64,000 nucleotides of DNA, taken from NCBI GenBank assembly GCA_910574015.1, contig CAJSYQ010000009.1, positions 1 through 64,000 of the forward strand, written 5' to 3'. Below, piece by piece: positions 8,351 through 17,065 of this stretch. The notes beneath the pieces are model-generated. The model was not told the DNA's origin and searched no databases. It saw nothing but the letters and a program-made list of their open reading frames with translations. A program made the translations under genes and the position numbers. This stretch comes from Eubacteriaceae bacterium (GTDB lineage Bacteria > Bacillota > Clostridia > Lachnospirales > Lachnospiraceae). Each line of letters starts with the position of its first letter. Within the stretch, counting starts at the first letter, position 1.

Positions 8351-8644
8351 ATGGCAAATAGAATATCAGATGAGACAATAGAGTATGTAGGGATATTGGC
8401 GAAGCTTGACCTGTCGGAGGAGGAGCGGGAGCAGGCGAAGAGGGATATGGGAAATATGCTGGATCATATTGATAAATTAAATGAGCTGGATACCAGGGGA
8501 GTGGAACCCATGTCCCATGTGTTCTCTGTCAATAATGTGTTCCGCAGGGATGAGGTAGTGAACGGCGACGACAGGGAGAATATGCTGCGAAATGCGCCGC
8601 AGAAGAAAGAGGGCGCCTATATGGTGCCAAAGACATTTGATTAG
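8351..8644 (+). CDS. gatC: Asp/Glu-tRNA amidotransferase subunit C
   Basis: Small GatCAB subunit that clamps GatA to GatB. 97 aa, normal length. The family pattern is seen: N-terminal SDETIEYVGILAKLDLSEEE, central LDHIDKLNELDTRGVEPMSH, and C-terminal NAPQKKEGAYMVPKTFD. I choose ATG 8351, with GGAGG 5 nt before it, over the in-frame GTG at 8339. It follows aspS by ~55 nt and precedes gatA by 19 nt. Confidence 0.93.
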   Translation: MANRISDETIEYVGILAKLDLSEEEREQAKRDMGNMLDHIDKLNELDTRGVEPMSHVFSVNNVFRRDEVVNGDDRENMLRNAPQKKEGAYMVPKTFD

Positions 8645-8663
8645 GTAAAGGAGGGCAGGACGT

Positions 8664-10112
8664 ATGAGTTTAATGAGCCTGACTGCCCTGGAGCTGGGCA
8701 GAAGGATAAAGAATGGGGAGGTGACGGCGGTGGATGCCGCCGGAGAAGCGCTGGCACAGATCAGAGAAAAAGAAGACAGTATCCACAGCTTTGTCACGGT
8801 GAGGGAGGAAGACGAGATTCTGGCGGATGCTGCCAGGGTGCAGAAGCAGATTGAAGAGGGGACGGTTTCCGGTCCCCTTGCGGGGGTGCCGGCAGCGCTG
8901 AAGGATAACCTGTGTACGGAAGGTATCCTGACTACATGCAGTTCAAGGATGCTTGCCGATTTTAAGCCGGCTTACACCGCGGAGGCGGTGAAAAACCTCC
9001 AGCAGGCGGGCGTTGTGGTGATGGGCAAGACGAATATGGATGAGTTCGCCATGGGAAGTACTACAGAGACTTCCGCCTTTGGTGTTACAAGAAATCCCCA
9101 CAATACGGAACATGTGCCCGGGGGCTCCTCCGGGGGCTCCTGCGCCGCGGTGGCAGCCGGGGAATGTTCCTTTGCGCTTGGCTCGGATACCGGAGGATCC
9201 ATCCGCCAGCCCAGCTCCTATTGCGGTGTTACAGGGATGAAGCCCACCTATGGCACAGTGTCCCGCTACGGCCTGATCGCCTACGGCTCATCCATGGATC
9301 AGATCGGTCCCATTGGCCGGGATGTGGCGGACTGCGCTGCTATATTGGAGGCGGTCTCTTCCTATGATAAGAAGGACAGCACCAGCCTTCGGCGGGAGGA
9401 TACGGATTTTACTGCTGCCCTGACAGAGGATGTGAAGGGGATGCGCATCGGCATCCCAAAGGACTATTTTGGCCAGGGACTGGACAGTGAAGTGGCGGAT
9501 TCAGTGCTGGCAGCGGCGGGGGAGCTGGAGAGAGCCGGGGCGGTACTGGAGGAATTTGACCTAAGTCTTGTGGAATACGCCATACCCGCCTATTATGTCA
9601 TTGCCTGCGCGGAGGCCAGTTCTAACCTGTCCCGGTTTGACGGTGTAAAATATGGATACCGCACGGAGGACTATGAGGGACTGCATCACATGTATAAGAA
9701 AACCCGCTCAGAAGGCTTCGGAACAGAGGTGAAACGGCGGATCATGCTTGGATCCTTTGTCCTCAGCAGCGGTTACTACGATGCCTATTACCTAAAAGCC
9801 CTGCGCACCAAGGCTCTGATCAAAAAGGCCTTTGACCGGGCCTTTGACACATATGATGTGATCCTGTCGCCGGCGGCGCCGTCCACAGCACCGAAGCTTG
9901 GCGAGAGCCTGGGGGATCCCATCCGGATGTACCTGGGCGATATCTATACGATATCGGCAAATCTGGCAGGCCTTCCGGGAATCACTGTTCCCTGCGGCAC
10001 AGACCATGCCGGACTGCCCATCGGCCTGCAGCTGATGGGGGATTGTTTCAAGGAGAAAAATATTATCCGGGCAGCCTATACCTATGAACAGAGAAGGGGG
10101 TGGAGCAGATGA
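8664..10112 (+). CDS. gatA: Asp/Glu-tRNA amidotransferase subunit A (amidase)
   Basis: Glutaminase subunit releasing ammonia for conversion of Asp-tRNA-Asn and Glu-tRNA-Gln. 482 aa, normal. The amidase-signature Ser-cisSer-Lys triad is intact: Lys in PAALKDNLCTEG, cis-Ser in PGGSSGGSCAAVAAG, nucleophilic Ser in GSDTGGSIRQPSSYCG. AAAGGAGGG stands ~8 nt before the ATG. The stop overlaps the gatB start (ATGA), so subunits are coupled. Confidence 0.96.
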   Translation: MSLMSLTALELGRRIKNGEVTAVDAAGEALAQIREKEDSIHSFVTVREEDEILADAARVQKQIEEGTVSGPLAGVPAALKDNLCTEGILTTCSSRMLADFKPAYTAEAVKNLQQAGVVVMGKTNMDEFAMGSTTETSAFGVTRNPHNTEHVPGGSSGGSCAAVAAGECSFALGSDTGGSIRQPSSYCGVTGMKPTYGTVSRYGLIAYGSSMDQIGPIGRDVADCAAILEAVSSYDKKDSTSLRREDTDFTAALTEDVKGMRIGIPKDYFGQGLDSEVADSVLAAAGELERAGAVLEEFDLSLVEYAIPAYYVIACAEASSNLSRFDGVKYGYRTEDYEGLHHMYKKTRSEGFGTEVKRRIMLGSFVLSSGYYDAYYLKALRTKALIKKAFDRAFDTYDVILSPAAPSTAPKLGESLGDPIRMYLGDIYTISANLAGLPGITVPCGTDHAGLPIGLQLMGDCFKEKNIIRAAYTYEQRRGWSR

Positions 10113-11542
10113 AGAAGCAGTATGAAACCGTGATCGGACTTGAGGTTCATGTGGAGCTGGCTACAAAGACCAAAATATTCTGCGGCTGTTCCACCGCATT
10201 CGGGGGAGCTCCCAATACCCATACCTGTCCGGTCTGTACCGGCATGCCGGGGAGTTTGCCGGTTCTGAACAGACGGGTAGTGGAATATGCCATGGCGGTA
10301 GGACTTGCCCTGAACTGTGACATCAACCAGTATTGTAAATTTGACCGGAAAAATTATTTCTATCCCGATAATCCCCAGAACTATCAGATCTCCCAGCTCT
10401 ATCTTCCCATATGCGTCAACGGCAGCGTGGAGATTGAGACAGGAGCGGGTAGGAAAAAGGTGGGCATCCATGAGATCCATATGGAAGAGGATGCCGGAAA
10501 ACTCGTACACGACGATTGGGAGGACGCTTCCCTGGTGGATTATAACCGTTCTGGTGTGCCGTTGATCGAGATTGTATCCGAACCAGATATGAGGAGTGCG
10601 GAGGAGGTGATCGCCTATCTGGAAAAGCTCCGCATGACGATCCAGTATCTGGGGGCCTCGGACTGCAAGCTGAATGAGGGATCCATGCGGGCGGATGTCA
10701 ATCTGTCGGTCCGGGAGGCGGGATCCCATGAATACGGAACCCGCACCGAGATGAAGAACCTGAATTCTTTTAAAGCCATTGCCAGGGTGATCGAGAATGA
10801 GAGGGAGCGCCAGATTGAGATTCTGGAGGACGGCGGCCGGGTGATCCAGGAGACGAGGCGCTGGGACGACAACAAAGAATATTCCTATGCCATGCGCTCC
10901 AAGGAGGACGCCCAGGATTACCGTTATTTTCCAGATCCCGATCTGCCCCCGGTGGTGATCCATGATGAATGGATCCGGGAAATTCAGGAGGCTCAGCCGG
11001 AATTTCAGGAAGAGAAGGCGGAGCGGTACAAACGGGACTTTGATATTCCGGATTACGATATTTCCATTATTACAGCCAGCAAGAGGATGGCGGATATTTT
11101 CGAAGAAACTGTGGCGGTCTGTCACAATCCCAAGAAGGTTTCCAACTGGCTGATGGGGGAGACGATGCGCCTGCTGAAGGAAAAGGAGAAGGATCCGGAG
11201 GATCTTGTCATCCTGCCGGAAAATCTGGCGAAGCTGATCGAGCTGACGGACAGGGGGATCATCAATTCAACGGTGGCCAAAGAAATTTTTGAGAAAATTT
11301 TCGAAGAAGATATTGACGTGGAGAAGTTTGTAGAGGATAATGGACTTGGGACTGTTAGTGATGAGGGGGCTCTGCGTGATATCATCGGAAAGGTACTGGA
11401 AGAAAATCCCCAGTCTGTGGCGGATTACCGGGCCGGGAAGAAAAAGGCCAAGGGATTTCTGGTGGGACAGACCATGAAGGCGATGCAGGGCAAGGCAGAT
11501 CCCGGCATGGTAAATCAAATTTTACAGGAGCTGCTGGACTGA
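10109..11542 (+). CDS. gatB: Asp/Glu-tRNA amidotransferase subunit B
   Basis: GatB binds the misacylated tRNA and transfers the amide. 477 aa. N-terminal catalytic part with VIGLEVHVEL and the zinc-type cysteines CGCSTAF...HTCPVCTGMPG; the signature DYNRSGVPLIEIVSEPD is present; the C-terminal helical/YqeY-like tail ends NQILQELLD. Start ATG 10109 overlaps the gatA stop; an upstream GTG at 10100 is less likely. Last gene of the GatCAB set; a PilZ gene follows after 49 nt. Confidence 0.96.
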   Translation: MKKQYETVIGLEVHVELATKTKIFCGCSTAFGGAPNTHTCPVCTGMPGSLPVLNRRVVEYAMAVGLALNCDINQYCKFDRKNYFYPDNPQNYQISQLYLPICVNGSVEIETGAGRKKVGIHEIHMEEDAGKLVHDDWEDASLVDYNRSGVPLIEIVSEPDMRSAEEVIAYLEKLRMTIQYLGASDCKLNEGSMRADVNLSVREAGSHEYGTRTEMKNLNSFKAIARVIENERERQIEILEDGGRVIQETRRWDDNKEYSYAMRSKEDAQDYRYFPDPDLPPVVIHDEWIREIQEAQPEFQEEKAERYKRDFDIPDYDISIITASKRMADIFEETVAVCHNPKKVSNWLMGETMRLLKEKEKDPEDLVILPENLAKLIELTDRGIINSTVAKEIFEKIFEEDIDVEKFVEDNGLGTVSDEGALRDIIGKVLEENPQSVADYRAGKKKAKGFLVGQTMKAMQGKADPGMVNQILQELLD

Positions 11543-11591
11543 GTTTGTTCATACGGGAAGGCGGTGCCGAAAAGAAAGAGAGGTGCTGCAT

Positions 11592-11933
11592 ATGATAGAG
11601 ATGAGAAGAGAGAAGCGCTGGCCTGCGCAGCTGCATTTAGAAATTTCCTCCCTTTTTAAACAGGATAACGTTAAGGTGGAGAATATCAATGCGCCGATCG
11701 AAGTGATCGATGTATCTAAGGCAGGGATCGGTTTTAAGACAGAGAGCGTCCTGCCCACCGGATATTATTTTAATGCGAGGCTGGAGCTGGGAGGGGACAG
11801 CGCGCTGAATTGCGTTGTGAGGATTCTCCGGCAGCAGGATAAAGGCGACTATTTTGTATATGGATGTGAGATCGTGGGGGCGGCGGCGATCATGGATTAT
11901 GTTGTCAATGATTATGCTGCCACTTTGCAGTAA
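11592..11933 (+). CDS. PilZ domain protein (c-di-GMP receptor)
   Basis: 113-aa single-domain protein. Both c-di-GMP-binding motifs of PilZ are present: the arginine motif RREKR at residues ~5-9 and DVSKAGIGF (D-x-S-x-x-G) at ~40. A GAGAGGTG site precedes ATG 11592. It may be read from the gatCAB transcript or separately; no clear own promoter was found. A terminator follows. Together with the diguanylate cyclase at 54.9 kb and the flagellar genes it suggests c-di-GMP control of motility or attachment, which is inference. Confidence 0.85.
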   Translation: MIEMRREKRWPAQLHLEISSLFKQDNVKVENINAPIEVIDVSKAGIGFKTESVLPTGYYFNARLELGGDSALNCVVRILRQQDKGDYFVYGCEIVGAAAIMDYVVNDYAATLQ

Positions 11934-11944
11934 TTGAGACAGAG

Positions 11945-11988
11945 AAGGCAATCCGGATGGTGATAGGGTGATCCGGACTGCCTTTTGT
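11945..11988 (+). terminator. Rho-independent terminator
   Basis: Stem AAGGCAATCCGGAT / ATCCGGACTGCCTT with one mismatch and a 12-nt loop, then TTGTTA. It separates the gatCAB/PilZ unit from lacL. Confidence 0.8.
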
Positions 11989-12052
11989 TATCGTTTGGCG
12001 GCGCTGATTTGAACCTGCCGTTAAACGGATATAAGAAAAAACGGAGGGAATT

Positions 12053-13939
12053 ATGCAGGCTGAGATTACATGGCTGGACGATCCGGAGGTGTTCCGGGTC
12101 AATCAGCTCCCGGCGCACAGCGATCACCCGTTTTATGCGGATGAGGAGGAGTGCCGGAGGGGAAACAGTTCACTTTGTCATTCGCTCAACGGCATGTGGC
12201 AGTTTTGTTATTCAAAAAATGCCGGGGAGAGACCGGCAGATTTTTACAGGGAGGATTTTGACACGGCGGGGTTTGATGAGATTCGGGTTCCAGGTCATAT
12301 TGAACTGGCTGGATACGATAAGATCCAGTATATCAATGTAATGTATCCCTGGGAGGGGCAGGACTACCGGAGACCGGCGGGAACGCCTTCGGCTGAGAAT
12401 CAGAGAGCGGATCTCTTCAGCGGTGCCGTGTATAATCCGGTGGGCTCCTACCGGCGGGTATTCGACCTGCCGGAGAATATGAAGGGGAAACGCATCTCCC
12501 TTTTCTTTGAGGGAGTGGAGCAGGCGGTGTATGTTTGGCTCAATGGTAACTTTATCGGTTACGCGGAGGACAGCTTCACCCCCTCCGAATTTGACCTTAC
12601 AGAGGCCGTCCGGGACACGGGGAATATACTGGCGGTGGAAGTACACAAGCGCAGTACGGCGGCTTTTTTGGAGGATCAGGATTTCTTCCGGTTCTTTGGC
12701 ATCTTCCGCAATGTATCACTGATCGCCAGACCGGATCTCCACCTTGAGGATCTCTGGATCCGTCCGCTGTACGAACCGGAGACACAGAGGGGGGAACTCC
12801 GGCTGCGTATGAAGCTTACCGGACAGACGGAAGGCGGCAGGGTGCAGGTAACGGTGAGGGACGCCGGAGGAAAGACGTATCTGCAGGAAACACTTCCCGC
12901 ACGGGAAACGGCAGAGGCGGCCTGGCAGATGCCGGAGCTGGTGGAGCCGTGGGACAATCACAATCCCTTTCTGTATCATATGGAGCTTCGCCTGTATGAT
13001 GGAGAGGGCGGGCTGACGGAGGTGGTGCCCTGGGAATTTGGGTTCCGCAGGATTGAGATCCGGGACAGGGTGATCCTTCTGAATGGCAGGAGAGTGGTGT
13101 TCTGTGGAGTGAACCGCCATGAGTGGAGCCCGGAGACGGGGCGCTGCATCGGCAGGGAAGAAATGGAATGGGATATGGCGTGCATGAAGAGAAATGAGAT
13201 CAATGCCGTCCGTACCTGCCACTATCCGGATCAGATCCCCTGGTATGATATGTGTGATAGAAACGGGATATATATGATCGCCGAGACCAATCTTGAGACC
13301 CATGGCTCCTGGCAGAAGTGGGGGAATATGGATGTCTCATGGAACCTGCCAGGCAGCTTTCCGGCGTGGCGGGAGGTGACTCTTGACCGCGCCCGGAGCA
13401 ACTTTGAGGTATTTAAAAACCATACGGCGATACTGATCTGGTCGCTGGGAAACGAGTCCTATGTGGGAGATGTGCTGGAGGAGATGAACCGCCTGTATAA
13501 GGAGTGGGATCCCGACCGTCTCGTCCACTATGAAAGCGTGATCTATAACCGTGCTTATGAAGATACGGTTTCTGATATTGAATGCAGGATGTATGCGCCT
13601 CCTGGGGAGATTCGGAAGTATCTGGATCATGACCCAAAGAAACCATTTATCCTCAGTGAGTTTATGCACTGTATGGGAAATTCTGCGGGCGGGTTCCGGT
13701 CATATATGGAGCTGCTGGATGAGTATGAGATGTACCAGGGCGGATTTATATGGGATTTCATCGACCAGGCACTCTTTGTCACAGATATGGTCACAGGAAA
13801 GAAGGTTCTGCGATACGGTGCAGATTTTGACGAGAGACCGGCAGATTATGAATTTTCCGGGGATGGCATCGTTTTTGCAGACCGCCGGGAAAAGCCGGCA
13901 TTACAGGAGGTGAGATATCTTTATGGAAAATACCGCTGA
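12053..13939 (+). CDS. lacL: Heterodimeric beta-galactosidase large subunit (LacL type)
   Basis: GH2 enzyme subunit of 628 aa that hydrolyses beta-galactosides such as lactose. It covers LacZ domains 1-3: sugar-binding jelly roll (GMWQFCYSKN, VPGHIELAGYDKIQY), Ig-like domain, and TIM barrel with acid/base Glu in ILIWSLGNESYVGD and nucleophile Glu in PFILSEFMHCMGNS. It stops where LacL of lactobacilli stops; the rest of the LacZ fold is in the next gene, overlapping by 17 nt. CGGAGGG precedes the ATG. No permease or LacI gene is adjacent. Confidence 0.92.
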   Translation: MQAEITWLDDPEVFRVNQLPAHSDHPFYADEEECRRGNSSLCHSLNGMWQFCYSKNAGERPADFYREDFDTAGFDEIRVPGHIELAGYDKIQYINVMYPWEGQDYRRPAGTPSAENQRADLFSGAVYNPVGSYRRVFDLPENMKGKRISLFFEGVEQAVYVWLNGNFIGYAEDSFTPSEFDLTEAVRDTGNILAVEVHKRSTAAFLEDQDFFRFFGIFRNVSLIARPDLHLEDLWIRPLYEPETQRGELRLRMKLTGQTEGGRVQVTVRDAGGKTYLQETLPARETAEAAWQMPELVEPWDNHNPFLYHMELRLYDGEGGLTEVVPWEFGFRRIEIRDRVILLNGRRVVFCGVNRHEWSPETGRCIGREEMEWDMACMKRNEINAVRTCHYPDQIPWYDMCDRNGIYMIAETNLETHGSWQKWGNMDVSWNLPGSFPAWREVTLDRARSNFEVFKNHTAILIWSLGNESYVGDVLEEMNRLYKEWDPDRLVHYESVIYNRAYEDTVSDIECRMYAPPGEIRKYLDHDPKKPFILSEFMHCMGNSAGGFRSYMELLDEYEMYQGGFIWDFIDQALFVTDMVTGKKVLRYGADFDERPADYEFSGDGIVFADRREKPALQEVRYLYGKYR

Positions 13940-14882
13940 CAGGCTTCAGATTATTTATGGGGATGCTACGCTGGGGGTGAAGGGAGAGGATTACCGCTAT
14001 ATCTTTTCCTATGCCTCCGGGGGGCTGGAGTCTCTGCATGCCGGAGGGAAGGAGTGGCTGTACCGGACTCCGAAACCAACCTTCTGGCGGGCCGTGACAG
14101 ACAACGACAGAGGGAATGAATTTCCATTGCGGTCTGGTATGTGGCTCTCTGCGGATATGTTTATCCGCACAGTAAAGAGACTGGTGCGGGTGGATGGAAA
14201 GGAGATCCCGTTTCCTATCGCTCCCGAGAATAATCGGTACGGGCAGGACTGCTTCGCAGAGGAGGTGACGGTGACCTTTGTCTATGAGACCATTACCGTC
14301 CCCAGTACAATCGTTACGGTAGCTTACCAGGTGGATGCCGGCGGCAGGATACAGTGTGACGTCCATTATCAGGGAAGGCAGGGGCTGCCGGAGCTGCCCG
14401 TGTTCGGCATGCGGTTTATTATGCCCACGGCGGCGGAGGGATACCGCTACAAGGGTCTTTCTGGGGAAACCTATCCGGACCGCCGGACAGGAGGCGTGGA
14501 AGGGATCTATGAGGTGAAGGGACTTCCGGTAACGCCGTATCTTGTGCCGCAGGAGTGCGGGATGCATGTGGAGACGGAGTGGCTGGAGGTCAGCCGGAAG
14601 ACAGAGCTGGATAACCGCCGGAAGGAATGGAAGGAAACCGGTCTCCGGTTCCGCATGGTGGACAGGCCGTTTGCGTTTTCCTGTCTCCCCTATACCGCGG
14701 AAGAACTGGAGAACGCCACTCATCAGGAGGAACTGCCGCCCGTGCGCCGGACCGTGCTCTGTGTACTGGGGGCAGTGAGAGGGGTTGGCGGCATTGACAG
14801 CTGGGGAGCGGATGTGGAACGGGCTTACCGGATCAGCGGCGAAACGGATATCCGTTATTCATTTACTATGGAAATATGTTGA
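13923..14882 (+). CDS. lacM: Heterodimeric beta-galactosidase small subunit (LacM type)
   Basis: 319-aa partner of LacL, equivalent to the C-terminal Bgal_small_N/beta-sandwich part of LacZ. Hallmarks: TPKPTFWRAVTDNDRGNEF and YPDRRTGGVEGIYEVK. AGGAGG lies 12 nt before ATG 13923, inside the end of lacL, and the frame differs from lacL. This real ribosome binding site, plus the known LacLM heterodimers, argues against a frameshifted lacZ. The stop is 17 nt from apt, so lacLM and purine salvage genes appear to share a transcript. Confidence 0.9.
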   Translation: MENTADRLQIIYGDATLGVKGEDYRYIFSYASGGLESLHAGGKEWLYRTPKPTFWRAVTDNDRGNEFPLRSGMWLSADMFIRTVKRLVRVDGKEIPFPIAPENNRYGQDCFAEEVTVTFVYETITVPSTIVTVAYQVDAGGRIQCDVHYQGRQGLPELPVFGMRFIMPTAAEGYRYKGLSGETYPDRRTGGVEGIYEVKGLPVTPYLVPQECGMHVETEWLEVSRKTELDNRRKEWKETGLRFRMVDRPFAFSCLPYTAEELENATHQEELPPVRRTVLCVLGAVRGVGGIDSWGADVERAYRISGETDIRYSFTMEIC

Positions 14883-14899
14883 GAAAACGGGAGGAGATC

Positions 14900-15439
14900 A
14901 TGGATAAGGACTATGGAAAGAAACTGGAGTCTTATGTGAGGAGCATTCCGGATTTTCCGGAAGAGGGGATTATTTTTCGTGATATCACTACGGTGCTGCA
15001 GGACGCAGAGGGACTGAAACTTGCCATCGATGCCATGCTGGCGGAGTTAGAAGGCGTAGATTTTGATGTGGTGGTGGGCACGGAATCCAGAGGTTTTATC
15101 TTTGGCGTTCCTATCGCCTACGCTCTTGGGAAACCATTTATTCCCTGCCGGAAGAAGGGGAAGCTTCCCTGTGAGACGGTGACGGCACAGTATGATCTGG
15201 AGTATGGAACGGCGGCCATCGAGCTGCACAGGGACTCCATCAAGGAAGGGCAGAAGGCCGTGCTGGTGGATGATCTTATCGCTACCGGCGGCACCATTGA
15301 GGCATGTGCCAGCCTGGTGGAACAGCTGGGTGGCACTGTGGAGAAGATCATATTTCTAATGGAGCTTGCCGGGCTCCGGGGGCGGGAGAGGCTGAAAGAA
15401 TATAATGTGGCTTCTATCATTACTTATGAGGGGAAATAG
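14900..15439 (+). CDS. apt: Adenine phosphoribosyltransferase
   Basis: Converts adenine plus PRPP to AMP (purine salvage, cytosol). 179 aa, typical. Family features: IPDFPEEGIIFRDITTVL at the N-terminus, VGTESRGFIFG, and the PRPP-binding loop VLVDDLIATGGT. GGAGGAG sits just before ATG 14900; the longer in-frame start at 14876 lacks support. It lies between lacM and a purine permease, a functional pair with the latter. Confidence 0.96.
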   Translation: MDKDYGKKLESYVRSIPDFPEEGIIFRDITTVLQDAEGLKLAIDAMLAELEGVDFDVVVGTESRGFIFGVPIAYALGKPFIPCRKKGKLPCETVTAQYDLEYGTAAIELHRDSIKEGQKAVLVDDLIATGGTIEACASLVEQLGGTVEKIIFLMELAGLRGRERLKEYNVASIITYEGK

Positions 15440-15461
15440 TATACGAGAATGGAGGAGAATT

Positions 15462-16820
15462 ATGCTGGAAAAATTATTTAAGCTCAAGGAAAACGAAACC
15501 AATATAAAGACAGAGGTGATCGCAGGAATCACTACCTTTATGACAATGGCATACATACTGGCAGTGAACCCCACGATTTTATCTGCCTCCGGCATGGACA
15601 AAAATGCTGTGCTGCTGGCTACGGCCCTTGCCGCCTTTATCGGGACTCTGGTGATGGCGCTGCTGGCCAACTACCCCTTTGCCCTGGCTCCCGGTATGGG
15701 GCTGAATGCCTATTTTGCTTTTACCGTGTGCGGCGCCATGGGATATTCCTGGCAGGTGGCATTGATGGCGGTGTTCGTGGAAGGGATTATCTTTATCATC
15801 CTGTCTCTCACCAATGTCCGGGAGGCAATCTTCAATGCCATCCCCTTTACACTGAAAAAGGGCGTCAGTGCCGGCATCGGGTTATTTATCGCCTTTGTGG
15901 GACTACAGGGGGCGCATCTGGTAGTAAAGAATGATTCTACCCTTGTCTCCTATGTGGATTTTGCGGAAAATATCCACACCCAGGGTATCGCGGCGATCCT
16001 GGCACTGGCAGGATTGTTTCTGACGGCGATCCTGTATATAAAGAAAGTAAAGGGCTCGATCCTTATCGGCATTCTTGCCACATGGATCCTGGGTATGTTT
16101 ATGCAGGCGGTGGGTGTCTATGTCCCAGATGCGGAGGCGGGCTTTTACTCCCTGTACCCGGCATGGGGGCTGGTGGATCTGACGGATCTTGGCAAAACCT
16201 TTGGCCAGTGCTTCACAGCGGATTTTTCCAATGTCAGTATCGTAAACTTTATCGTAGTGCTTCTGGCATTCCTGTTCGTGGATATGTTCGATACGCTGGG
16301 AACGCTTATCGGTGTAGCGGATAAGGCGGACATGCTGGATAAGGAAGGGAAGCTTCCCCGGATCAAACAGGCTCTTCTGGCAGATGCGGTGGCCACCAGC
16401 GCAGGCGCCGTACTGGGAACCTCAACCACTACTACTTTTGTAGAATCTTCTTCTGGTGTAGCTGCCGGCGGCAGAACCGGTCTTTCCTCTGTGGTGACGG
16501 GTTTCCTGTTTCTCCTGGCCATATTCTTTTCCCCGATATTCTGTGCCATTCCCGGCTTTGCCACGGCGCCGGCCCTGATCTTTGTGGGATTCCTGATGGT
16601 ATCCGCCATCGTGGGCGTGGATTTTGAGGATCTGTCCGAGGCGGTACCTGCATACCTGTGTATGCTTGCCATGCCGCTGATGTACAGCATTTCAGAGGGC
16701 ATCGCCATCGGTGTAATCTCCTATGTTATCATCAATCTCGCGTCTGGAAAGGCAAAGAAGATCACGCCGCTGATGTACGTGCTGGCGGTATTGTTTGTAT
16801 GCAAGTACATTTTCCTTTGA
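15462..16820 (+). CDS. Purine (guanine/hypoxanthine-type) permease, AzgA/PbuG-like
   Basis: Membrane transporter of 452 aa with a dozen or more hydrophobic segments. AzgA-like NCS2 features: TTFMTMAYILAVNPTIL at the N-terminus, LAPGMGLNAYFAFTV, FVDMFDTLGTLIGVA and AGGRTGLSSVVTG. Substrates of the family are hypoxanthine, guanine or adenine; the exact one cannot be read here, though the apt neighbour 22 nt upstream fits adenine/hypoxanthine salvage. GGAGGA lies 6 nt before ATG 15462. No purine riboswitch was seen upstream. Confidence 0.9.
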   Translation: MLEKLFKLKENETNIKTEVIAGITTFMTMAYILAVNPTILSASGMDKNAVLLATALAAFIGTLVMALLANYPFALAPGMGLNAYFAFTVCGAMGYSWQVALMAVFVEGIIFIILSLTNVREAIFNAIPFTLKKGVSAGIGLFIAFVGLQGAHLVVKNDSTLVSYVDFAENIHTQGIAAILALAGLFLTAILYIKKVKGSILIGILATWILGMFMQAVGVYVPDAEAGFYSLYPAWGLVDLTDLGKTFGQCFTADFSNVSIVNFIVVLLAFLFVDMFDTLGTLIGVADKADMLDKEGKLPRIKQALLADAVATSAGAVLGTSTTTTFVESSSGVAAGGRTGLSSVVTGFLFLLAIFFSPIFCAIPGFATAPALIFVGFLMVSAIVGVDFEDLSEAVPAYLCMLAMPLMYSISEGIAIGVISYVIINLASGKAKKITPLMYVLAVLFVCKYIFL

Positions 16821-16822
16821 TC

Positions 16823-16945
16823 TTACCGACCATCGCTGTGCCGGTCCTGATATACGATGCTGCCGTCGATGATGGTGTACGGTTCTTTTATGTGCCGGCG
16901 GCAGACACCGATCAGGCTGCGGGTCTCTGATAGAGGAACGGGCAG
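16823..16945 (-). pseudogene. Possible decayed gene end (minus strand)
   Basis: The 245-bp gap between the permease and the foldase gene holds a 40-codon open stretch reading ...RRHIKEPYTIIDGSIVYQDR... to a TAA. The alternation of hydrophobic and turn residues looks protein-like, faintly like the strand after an HxK motif in PLD-fold enzymes, but spacing does not fit. No start or ribosome binding site; a stop lies just upstream. It may be chance. Confidence 0.2.
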
Positions 16946-16985
16946 TCAGAATAGTGAAATGTTCATGAATTGTTCCCTGTTTATA

Positions 16986-17014
16986 TTGCGGGGGACTTTT
17001 TTTTGTGCTAAAAT
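16986..17014 (+). promoter_or_regulatory. Candidate promoter of the foldase gene
   Basis: TTGCGG, 17-nt spacer, TAAAAT with an upstream TG (extended -10). Start codon 52 nt downstream. Confidence 0.6.
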
Positions 17015-17065
17015 ACAAAGGTATTTTATTAAGTAAAAATATCTATTTATACTGGAGGCGAAACA

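Noticed and set aside
10082-11125. 347-codon minus-strand frame over gatB
   Set aside because: Antisense shadow of a clear gatB; no ribosome binding site or family motif.
13791-14723. 310-codon minus-strand frame over lacM
   Set aside because: Antisense shadow of lacM without recognisable features.
12053-14882. lacZ broken by a frameshift
   Set aside because: The two parts match LacL and LacM in length, the second has its own AGGAGG and ATG, and the 17-nt overlap is typical of LacLM heterodimers.
15405-15461. Longer N-terminus for the purine permease
   Set aside because: It would overlap the end of apt; GGAGGA directly before ATG 15462 and family similarity support the shorter form.
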